DNA of 64,000 nucleotides, taken from Enterobacter sp. SA187 (lineage in GTDB: Bacteria > Pseudomonadota > Gammaproteobacteria > Enterobacterales > Enterobacteriaceae). A model generated the notes under the pieces. That model was not told where the DNA came from, did no database searches, and worked only from the letters and a program-made list of their open reading frames with translations. The position numbers and the translations under genes were made by a program. The stretch's first letter is position 1, and every line of letters starts with the position of its first letter. This document shows, in pieces, positions 17,269-24,973 of the stretch. The stretch lies in the NCBI RefSeq assembly GCF_001888805.2, contig NZ_CP019113.1, forward strand, positions 2,294,001 to 2,358,000, written 5' to 3'.

Positions 17269-20200
17269 TTACGCCTTCTCAATGTTGACCAGAAACGCCT
17301 TGTACTCCGGCGTTTGCGAGTTGGCGTCGCCGACGGACGGCGTCAGGGTATTGGCGAGATAACCCTTACGCGCCGTGCCTTCAAAGCCCCAGTGCAGCGG
17401 AATACCGATGGTTTCCACCTCCTGGCCGCCCGCATAGAGCGTGCGAACGCGTGGCGTTACCACCGCGACGGCGCGAATAAAGCCGCGTTTGCTGCTGACC
17501 TTCACGCGATCGCCATTGGCAATGCCTTTGGCTTTCGCCAGCCGCTCGCTGATTTCCACAAACTGTTCCGGCTGCACAATGGCGTTCAGCCGCGAATGCT
17601 TGGTCCAGGTGTGGAAGTGCTCCGTCAGGCGGTAGGTGGTGCCGACATACGGGAAAGCGTCGCGTTTGCCGATGCGTCGGGCATCCGCGGCGTACAGACG
17701 CGCTGCCGGGTTCGACACCACCTTCGGGTGCAGCGGGTTGGTGCCCAGCGGCGTTTCGAACGGCTCGTAGTGTTCCGGGAACGGCCCCTCTGCCATTTTG
17801 TCGATGGCGAACAGGCGGCCCAGACCTTCCGGCTGCATGATAAAGGGCCCGACGCCGCTGCCCGGCGGCGCGGTGTTGTAGTCAGGAATATCGTTGCCGA
17901 CCCATTTTGTGCCGTTCCATTTGATCAACATGCGTTTCGCGTCCCAGGGTTTCCCCTGCGGATCGGCGGAGGCGCGGTTGTAAATGATGCGGCGGTTCAT
18001 CGGCCATGCCCAGGCCCAGCCCAGGGTGTTACCCAGCCCGGACGGATCGCTGTTGTCACGGTTCGCCATCTGGTTGCCTTTCGCCGTCCAGCTCCCGGCG
18101 TAGATCCAGCAGGCAGACGCCGTGGTGCCGTCGTCACGCAGCAACGCAAAGGAGTCCAGCAACTGACCTTTTTTCGCCAACAGATTGCCATTGGCATCAA
18201 AGAGATCTTCCAGCGCGTAGCCGTTGTTCTCCCGGGCCACTTCGGCCGATTCCGGATGATCCGGCTGATCGTAGTCCCAGCCCATTTTCAGCAGCGGCTC
18301 GACGCCTTTCCCGCCTTCGGCGCGATACATTTCGCGCAGCCGGTGGTACAGGCCTGCAAGGATCTCGCCGTCGTTTCGCGCTTCGCCAGGAGCGTCCGCG
18401 CCTTTCCAGTGCCACTGCAACCAGCGCCCGGAGTTGGCAATGGAGCCATCTTCTTCGGCAAAGCAGGTGGACGGCAGACGGAACACTTCGGTCTGAATAG
18501 TGGCCGGATCCACATCGTTCATCTCGCCGTGGTTCTGCCAGAAGTTCGAGGTTTCCGTGACCAGCGGGTCGATGATCACCAGATACTTCAGCTTGCTGAG
18601 GCTGGCGACTACTTTGTTTTTATCCGGGAAGGAAGCGACCGGGTTGAAGCCCTGGCAGATATAGCCGGTGACCTGCTGACGATCCATCATGTCGAAATAC
18701 TTCAGCACGTCGTAAGACTGATCCCACTTCGGCAGCCAGTCGAAGCCCCAGTTATTTTCCCGGGTCGCAGCGTCGCCATAGAAGGCTTTCATCAGGCTGA
18801 CGAAAAATTTCGGATAGTTGCCCCAGTAGTTCACCTGGCCCGGCAGCGTGGCTTTCGGCGTATTGGCCGCCAGATAACTTTCCAGCGTGGTGTGTTTTTC
18901 CGACGGCAGGGTCAGATACCCCGGCAGGCTGGTGGAGAGCAGCCCCAGATCCGTCAGCCCCTGAATATTGGAGTGGCCGCGCAGCGCGTTCACGCCGCCG
19001 CCTGCCATGCCCATATTGCCGAGCAGCAGCTGGATCATCGCCATGGTACGAATGTTCTGCGCGCCGACGGTGTGCTGCGTCCAGCCAAGCGCATACAGGA
19101 ATGTCGTGGTGCGATCCGCCGCGCTGGTGGAGGCCAGCACTTCGCACACTTTCAGGAAATCAGCCTTCGGCGTGCCGCAGATATGTTCCACCACCTCCGG
19201 CGTATAGCGAGAAACGTGCTCTTTCAGCAGGTTCCACACGCAGCGGGGATGCTGGAGGGTATCGTCGCGCTTCGCATAACCGTTTTCATCGAACTGATAG
19301 TTCCAGCTGGTTTTGTCGTACTGGCGTTTCGCCTCGTCGTAGCCGCTGAACAGGCCGTCTTCGAAGCTGAAATCATCCCGCACCAGCAGGCTGGCGTTGG
19401 TGTAGTGTTTAACGTATTCGGCGTTGATTTTGTTATGGGAAATCAGATACAGGATGACGCCCGACAGGAAGGTAATGTCGGTACCGGAGCGGATCGGCGC
19501 ATAGATATCCGCCACCGAAGCGGTGCGGGTAAAGCGCGGATCGACCACGATCAGCGTGGCATCGTTATTGTTTTTGGCTTCCATCGCCCAGCGGAAACCG
19601 ACCGGGTGGGCTTCAGCGGCGTTACCGCCCATCACCATCACCACGTTGGCGTTTTTGATATCAACCCAGTGGTTGGTCATCGCACCGCGACCAAATGTTG
19701 GAGCAAGACTTGCTACCGTTGGTCCGTGTCAGACGCGCGCCTGGTTATCGACTGCCAGCATGCCCAGCGAGCGGGCAAATTTTTGCGTCAGCATCCCGGT
19801 TTCGTTACTGGCTGCCGAGGCACACAGCATGCCGGTGGAGAGCCAGCGGTTAACCGTGACGTTCTGTTCGTTCTTCTCAATGAAGTTAGCGTCGCGGTCA
19901 TCTTTCATCAGGCGGGCGATGCGGGTAAAGGCCTCGTCCCAGCTGATGCGCTGCCATTTATCAGAGCCAGGCGCGCGGTATTCCGGGTAGCGCAGGCGGC
20001 TGTCGCTGTGGATATAATCCAGCAGTCCCGCGCCTTTTGGGCACAGCGCCCCGCGGCTGACCGGATGATCCGGATCCCCTTCGATATGGAAAATACTGGA
20101 TTTGGCATTTTTCGCGCCGTCACCCATGCTGTACATCAATAATCCACAGCCTACGGAACAGTAAGTGCAGGTATTGCGGGTTTCTTTCGCGCGCAGCAGT

Positions 20201-20316
20201 TTGTAATTGCGCGTTTCCGCAAGTGCAACGGTGGGGGCAAAGCCCAGCATCGCCGCCGTGGTTCCTGCCATTCCGCCGGCGCAGATTTTAAAGAATTTTC
20301 TGCGACTGACGTCCAT
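17269..20316 (-). CDS. fdnG: formate dehydrogenase-N major subunit, selenocysteine-containing
   Basis: 1015 residues when the in-frame UGA at 19731-19729 is read as selenocysteine 196, exactly as in E. coli FdnG. The N-terminus has a Tat signal (SRRKFFKICAGG), then a [4Fe-4S] motif (CTYCSVGC), and the bis-MGD molybdopterin domains follow. It oxidises formate in the periplasm during nitrate respiration. ATG 20316 is preferred over 20319 because GGGGA is better spaced from it and because it fits the E. coli start. Simple ORF calling would split it into 196- and 803-residue pieces; it is neither frameshifted nor a pseudogene. Confidence 0.97.
19689..19731 (-). promoter_or_regulatory. UGA selenocysteine codon and SECIS hairpin in fdnG
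   Basis: The TGA at 19731-19729 is followed by an outer stem GACCAA/TTGGTC (19724-19719 with 19694-19689) and an inner stem AGCAA/TTGCT with the apical loop GTC (around 19708). Distance and shape match the bacterial SECIS element that SelB binds in E. coli fdnG. Confidence 0.92.
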
Positions 20317-20361
20317 CATATCCCCAATGTTTTGACTTGTTATGACGTGTTTTCGGCGGCG

Positions 20362-20442
20362 AAAATAACAGGACAGCGAGCAGGGATATTGCGTGAAATC
20401 AATTCACTATGGATTGACGGGCGACTCACCTCTTATGGGGTA
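20362..20442 (-). promoter_or_regulatory. candidate fdnG promoter with FNR and NarL sites
   Basis: Reading leftward, TACCCCA-TA-AGAGGTG (20442-20427) resembles a NarL/NarP 7-2-7 inverted heptamer. TTGATTTCACGCAA (20402-20389) matches the FNR consensus well in its first half and partly in its second. A TATTTT -10-like box lies at 20367-20362. If transcription starts near 20355, the FNR site is centred at about -41, the class II activator position. This fits the known control of E. coli fdnG by FNR and nitrate-activated NarL. The rest of 20443-20731 shows no gene. Confidence 0.5.
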
Positions 20443-20731
20443 GGTAGGGCAGGCAGGGCGATAATCCCTTTGAGGCGTGTATGTCCGGACCTTACGATGG
20501 CGGGGACGTGATACAAATGAACGTCCCTGCCCGGATGCCATAAAGGTCGGCACTGCCTATCAGGCGTAACCGCAGGATTCAAGTGCGGCGCCTGACAAAT
20601 AAAGCGTTTTTATCAAAAGTGGAACGCGTCTGGAAAATAGCCTTGTCCAAATTGCAGGTGTGATGACGCAGGCGTACTATTGGCTCAAAGGTTATCGTCT
20701 TTGTTCAGCAGCAATTTACCGGAGATGAGAG

Positions 20732-21061
20732 ATGACAAAGCATGGATCCCTGGCGCGAGGACCGGTCAGTAATCGGCCATCTGCGAAGCGTCGTGAGGTT
20801 CGTCTTTCTCGTGGCTCGTTAGTGGGCCGCAGTTTATTAATCAATGACACTGATGAAAATGGACTTATGTTGCGCAAAGTGGCTATTTTAATGAAAGATA
20901 AACGATATTCTCTGCTCAGACGGCCACAAACCGTTGCGCGTTCAGAAAACGCGCTAAAAATTAAATCAATTTCTGCTGAAGCTTCGTCAGAACTGTCCTT
21001 CCGCATGCTCAGTACTCTGGATATTCGGATGAAAGAAGAGGACTTTGATGCTTTCGAGTGA
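20732..21061 (+). CDS. unknown small basic protein, putative antitoxin partner of the YafO-like protein
   Basis: 109 residues after a fair SD (GGAGATGAGAG). The N-terminal 35 residues are strongly basic (RPSAKRREVRLSRG), the rest is mixed, and the end is acidic (RMKEEDFDAFE), faintly recalling the acidic tail of YafN. I do not recognise a named domain; it is not an obvious Phd or RelB protein. It overlaps the next gene by 14 bp, so the two are translationally coupled in toxin-antitoxin fashion. Base composition is lower in GC than the flanking core genes. The antitoxin role is inferred from position only. Confidence 0.55.
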   Translation: MTKHGSLARGPVSNRPSAKRREVRLSRGSLVGRSLLINDTDENGLMLRKVAILMKDKRYSLLRRPQTVARSENALKIKSISAEASSELSFRMLSTLDIRMKEEDFDAFE

Positions 21062-21560
21062 GTATAGCGGTGGAATTATTCCCACTGGCGAATTCAAAAC
21101 TGACGATTTTTTAATTTCTTTAAAAGAAGCATTCAAGAGTCACTGGCGTAAAGGTCATCATCCAGATTTAGGCAAAGATACGCTTTTTGAAAGGCCTGAC
21201 GGAGCGCTTTCTTTTCATTTGCGAAAAGTGCATGTCAATATTCATCAGTATGCAAATTACTCCTATAGCTGCACTGAAAAGTGCTGGGATAATTGGGCAT
21301 TTGGGCCAGTTGACGAACAGGGGAATCACCGTCCAAAGCCTGCCAGTAATGCTTATTTAATTTATGCAGTTAATGATCGCCGAGATGCGGCGCTTCTGGC
21401 GTACTGGGATCCACCAGCCCATACAAAAGCGAATGAAGCAGTCTGGATGAATTCTGTTTTAAATTTCACAAAATTATTTCATGAAAAAACGAAAACCAGT
21501 CCCCTGCCCAGGCATATTGATCCATGGCACTACTCTTTCAAAAATAAGAAGTCAGTATAG
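21048..21560 (+). CDS. YafO-like ribosome-dependent mRNA interferase toxin (putative)
   Basis: 170 residues from ATG 21048 (SD AGAAGAGG 6 nt before; an adjacent TTG at 21045 is less likely). It shares the YafO pattern: a stretch ending KGHHPDLGKDTLFERP resembles YafO GVLPDIFGRDALYDD, then a hydrophobic/His strand (RKVHVNIHQY), then NAYLIYAVNDRRDAALLAYW with Pro and His following, and a C-terminal helix ending NFTKLF like YafO MAEAF. It is about 38 residues longer than E. coli YafO. In E. coli, YafO cleaves mRNA on the ribosome and is neutralised by YafN. No YafN homologue is present, so the upstream gene may be the cognate antitoxin. Confidence 0.6.
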   Translation: MLSSEYSGGIIPTGEFKTDDFLISLKEAFKSHWRKGHHPDLGKDTLFERPDGALSFHLRKVHVNIHQYANYSYSCTEKCWDNWAFGPVDEQGNHRPKPASNAYLIYAVNDRRDAALLAYWDPPAHTKANEAVWMNSVLNFTKLFHEKTKTSPLPRHIDPWHYSFKNKKSV

Positions 21561-21809
21561 TGAGCTTTTTTGTGAATATTACTGGTTATTAGTACGTGCT
21601 CATGATGATGCTATTTATATTAAATATATTTTATTATAATTGTTCATCGTAAATCGAGCATTAAGCATAATGTGACAGACATCTGTTCGCGTAGCGGCGA
21701 AGCCCCTTAAATACCTGTTTCTGACAGTTATCTTTTTACCAGCAGCGGGGCGCGAAATTACTGAAAGGCGAAATGACGTGGCCGCAGTAAGGGACCAGCA
21801 GGGGTAACA
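21561..21809. other. AT-rich intergenic stretch without a gene
   Basis: After the toxin-like gene the sequence is AT-rich (for example ATTTATATTAAATATATTTT around 21610-21630). No ORF with an SD, no tRNA and no clear regulatory motif is visible on either strand. Confidence 0.5.
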
Positions 21810-21831
21810 TAAGGGGGCTTGCGCCCCCTTA
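21810..21831 (-). terminator. hairpin at the 3' end of the quinone oxidoreductase gene
   Basis: TAAGGGGGC-TTGC-GCCCCCTTA is a perfect 9-bp stem 6 bp beyond the stop of the leftward gene. Leftward it is followed by TTATGTT, a weak U-tract, so it is probably a terminator of moderate strength. Confidence 0.55.
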
Positions 21832-21836
21832 ATATT

Positions 21837-22868
21837 TTAGCGATGCGCCTCTTCATCCATAATCAGCACCACTTTGCCGATATGTTTACTGTCGTCCATC
21901 ATCTGATGCGCCTCACCGGCTTTTTCAAACGGGAAGGTTTTGCATACCTGGGGTTTGACGGTGCCTTTTTCCAGCAGCGGCCAGACGTTCTCGGTGAGCG
22001 CTTTGATCAGCGCGGCTTTCTCTTCCGGTGAACGTGAACGCAACGTTGAGCCGATATGCGTCAGGCGCTTGCTGAGCATCGGGAACAGATTCAGCTCTTT
22101 GGCGGCGCCGCCAATTACGCCGATCTGCACGATTCGGCCATTCATCGCCGCCGCGTCATAGTTTCGCGCCACGTAATCGCCCGCGACTATATCCAGAATA
22201 ATGTCCGCGCCGTGGCCGTCCGTGACCTCTTTAGTGACTTCAACAAAATCCGCTTCTTTATACAGCACTGCGGTATCCGCCCCGAGCTTCAGGCTGGCTT
22301 CGTGATGCTCTTCTGATCCCACGGTGGTGATGATTTTTGCCGCGCCGAACGCCTTCGCCAGCATGGTGGCGGTGGTGCCGATACCGGACGCGCCGCCGTG
22401 GATCAGAATAATGTCGCCCGCCTTAAACTGGCCGCGCTCGAACATATTGAGCCATACCGTCATAAAGGTCTCGGGCAGGGCGGCGGCCTCGATCAGGCTT
22501 AAGCCCGGCGGCAGCGGCAGGGCGTTGGTTTCATGGGCCACGCAATACTCTGCGTAACCGCCCCCCGGAATCAGCGCGGCCACATGATCGCCCACCGTAA
22601 AGCTTTTCACATCCGCACCGACTGCCGCCACGATCCCCGAGACTTCCAGTCCCGGAATATCAGACGCCCCCGGCGGCGGCGCATACTGGCCTTTGCGCTG
22701 CATGATGTCAGGGCCGTTAACGCCCGCGGCGACCACGCGGATCAGCACTTCATGCGGCTGTGGCTTCGGCACCGGGCGGGTGGTGGGCTGTAAAACCTCC
22801 GGGCCGCCGGGCTGCGTGATCTCAACTGCGGTCATGGTGTCGGGAATGGTTGTGGTGTGTTCAGACAT
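21837..22868 (-). CDS. zinc-less medium-chain NAD(P)H:quinone oxidoreductase
   Basis: 343 residues. It belongs to the MDR superfamily, PIG3/QOR branch: a GroES-like N-terminal domain (about 15-130), the nucleotide loop HGGASGIGTTATMLAKAFGA (about 155-175) and a C-terminal dimer region. The structural and catalytic zinc Cys residues of alcohol dehydrogenases are absent. A strong SD (AGGAGGAAA) precedes the ATG. It stands alone, so its electron acceptor (quinone or reactive carbonyl) is open. Confidence 0.88.
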   Translation of the reverse strand: MSEHTTTIPDTMTAVEITQPGGPEVLQPTTRPVPKPQPHEVLIRVVAAGVNGPDIMQRKGQYAPPPGASDIPGLEVSGIVAAVGADVKSFTVGDHVAALIPGGGYAEYCVAHETNALPLPPGLSLIEAAALPETFMTVWLNMFERGQFKAGDIILIHGGASGIGTTATMLAKAFGAAKIITTVGSEEHHEASLKLGADTAVLYKEADFVEVTKEVTDGHGADIILDIVAGDYVARNYDAAAMNGRIVQIGVIGGAAKELNLFPMLSKRLTHIGSTLRSRSPEEKAALIKALTENVWPLLEKGTVKPQVCKTFPFEKAGEAHQMMDDSKHIGKVVLIMDEEAHR

Positions 22869-23086
22869 CTTTTTCCTCCTGCATTCAGTGTCTTTAGTAT
22901 GGCTGCGATCGGTGGGCTTGTGGCAAAGAAGGGTAACTGAATGTGAGGTAATTCAATGCTGTTCTGTTTACTTCCACTTCGGAGGGGAAATTTTCAGAAT
23001 AAAACTCGCAAGTGAGAGCTGTTAGGGTAAATACGTCGAAAAGCAGTGAGGCATTTTACCAGGATGGTCAAAAGGGAAGGGGATAT

Positions 23087-24955
23087 ATGCAACTATCAAC
23101 ATTAACCACTAACGCTCTGATAATACTTAACAGTGACGCCGATAAGAAAGACGAGATTATTCGCACGCTGGCCCGAAAACTTTTTGAAAGCGGAAAACTG
23201 ACGTCGGAAGAAGCATTTTTGCAGGCCGTTTATGCACGGGAAGCGCTGGGCGAAACCGGAATGGGAGCAGGCCTCGCGCTGCCCCATGGGAAATGCGCCG
23301 CCGTGAAAGAAGCCTGTTTTGCCGTGATGACCACAAAAAAGCCTGTCATGGACTGGGAATCTTTTGAAGAAGATGACGGTGTTCAGCATATTTTTATGCT
23401 GGCGATCCCGGAAAGCGAAGCCGGTAGTATGCATCTGGCGCTGCTGGCAGAACTGATGCAAAACATGGGCGATGAAGAATACAGCGAGCGCTTATTTTCC
23501 TCCCCCACCCCCGATGCCTTTATTCACAATCTTGATATCCCTGTCGCCGCCGCCGATCAGACGGCGCAGTGCCAGAAAACGCTGCTGGCGGTGACCGCTT
23601 GTCCCGCGGGCGTGGCGCATACCTATATGGCCGCCGACGCGCTGGTCAAAGCCGGGAAGGCGCTAGGGGTCACTGTCCGGGTTGAAAAGCAGGGGGCGAA
23701 CGGCATAGAAGGTAAACATACCGCTGAGCAATTACGTGAGGCTGACGCGGTGATATTTGCGGTGTCGGTGGCGGTAAAAGAGGCCGAACGCTATGACCAT
23801 CTGCCGCAGGTAAAAGTATCAGTGTCCGATCCCATCAGGGATGCGCAGGCTGTTATTTTACAGGCGCTGAAGCAGGCGGAAACGCAAAAGAAAGGCGAGA
23901 ATATCCCCCGGGATGCTGTTAACACGGCAGGTAAAGAGAAATCGACTATCGGCAAACTGCTGGACGACGCTAAAAGTCATTTAATGACCGGCGTCTCTTT
24001 TATGCTGCCGTTTGTGGTCGCCGGAGGCTTAATTCTGACCCTCGGCCTGTTGCTGGGCGGCGGCGATCAAAAAACCGGCTTTGCACATATGACTGTACAG
24101 ACTGGCGTGCTGATATTTTCGTTAATGGTGCCGGTTATCGCTGGATATATTTCTTATTCCATTGCGGATAAACCTGGCATCGTTGCGGGCATGGCGGGGG
24201 GCTTAATTGCCAGAGAAATTGGCGCAGGCTTTTTGGGCGGCATAGTTGCCGGATTTGTCGCAGGCTTTATTGTTAATCAACTAAAACGCATCCCCATGCA
24301 TGCTTATCTGACGCAGCTTAAGCCGATTATTATTATTCCTCTGCTGGGATCGGGGCTGGTGGCGCTGGTGATGTATACGGTGGGCGTTCCCATTGCACAA
24401 TTATCTGTTTTACTGGAAAACGGACTGAAATCCCTCCAGGGCGGAAATTTGATTGTGATGGGCATGATCATCGGCGCGATGATGGCGATTGATATGGGTG
24501 GCCCGATTAATAAAGTGGCCTTTGCTTTTTGCGTCGGCATGCTGGCACAGGGAGTTTATGCCCCTATGGCCGCCTGCTGGATCGGCATTATGACGCCGCC
24601 CGCAGGACTGGCGCTGGCCACCCGTCTGGCACCCAAAAAATTCAGCGTGGCTGAGCGAAGCAGTGCCATTGCCACCGCAATCATGGGGCTGACCGGCATT
24701 ACGGAAGGCGCGATCCCCTTTGCGGTGGCCGATCCCTGGCGCGTAATTTTATCCATTGTCACCGGATCTGCGGCAGGGGCGGCGCTGGCCCTGGGAATGG
24801 GCGTAGAAGCGTCCGTGCCGAGCGGTGGCATATTCGTCGTGCCCTTCTTCCGGCACCCGTTATTATTTATGGGCGCTTTTCTTTTTGGCGTTGCGGTTAC
24901 CGCGCTGTGCGCGATTACCCTGAAGAAAGAATTTATCGAACGGACAAACGCGTAA
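23087..24955 (+). CDS. fructose-family PTS permease EIIABC, MngA/HrsA-like
   Basis: 622 residues from ATG 23087 (SD GAAGGGGA). Domains in order: EIIA (about 1-145, phospho-His in LALPHGK), EIIB (about 165-265, phospho-Cys in VTACPAGVAHTYMAA) and EIIC (about 300-620, with GITEGAIPF). E. coli MngA, the 2-O-alpha-mannosyl-D-glycerate transporter, has the same domain order, and as there a GH38 mannosidase gene follows (18 bp). It probably imports and phosphorylates an alpha-mannoside. First gene of a four-gene cluster; the 218 bp upstream hold no recognised operator. Confidence 0.88.
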   Translation: MQLSTLTTNALIILNSDADKKDEIIRTLARKLFESGKLTSEEAFLQAVYAREALGETGMGAGLALPHGKCAAVKEACFAVMTTKKPVMDWESFEEDDGVQHIFMLAIPESEAGSMHLALLAELMQNMGDEEYSERLFSSPTPDAFIHNLDIPVAAADQTAQCQKTLLAVTACPAGVAHTYMAADALVKAGKALGVTVRVEKQGANGIEGKHTAEQLREADAVIFAVSVAVKEAERYDHLPQVKVSVSDPIRDAQAVILQALKQAETQKKGENIPRDAVNTAGKEKSTIGKLLDDAKSHLMTGVSFMLPFVVAGGLILTLGLLLGGGDQKTGFAHMTVQTGVLIFSLMVPVIAGYISYSIADKPGIVAGMAGGLIAREIGAGFLGGIVAGFVAGFIVNQLKRIPMHAYLTQLKPIIIIPLLGSGLVALVMYTVGVPIAQLSVLLENGLKSLQGGNLIVMGMIIGAMMAIDMGGPINKVAFAFCVGMLAQGVYAPMAACWIGIMTPPAGLALATRLAPKKFSVAERSSAIATAIMGLTGITEGAIPFAVADPWRVILSIVTGSAAGAALALGMGVEASVPSGGIFVVPFFRHPLLFMGAFLFGVAVTALCAITLKKEFIERTNA

Positions 24956-24973
24956 TAAACAGAGGACGTTATT

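Noticed and set aside
17314..20142. 942-codon rightward open frame over fdnG
   Set aside because: It is the antisense shadow of fdnG, has no SD or recognisable domain, and fdnG is conserved end to end.
17269..20319. fdnG as two genes or a nonsense-disrupted pseudogene
   Set aside because: The stop is UGA at the known selenocysteine position, followed by a SECIS hairpin, and the rest is intact.
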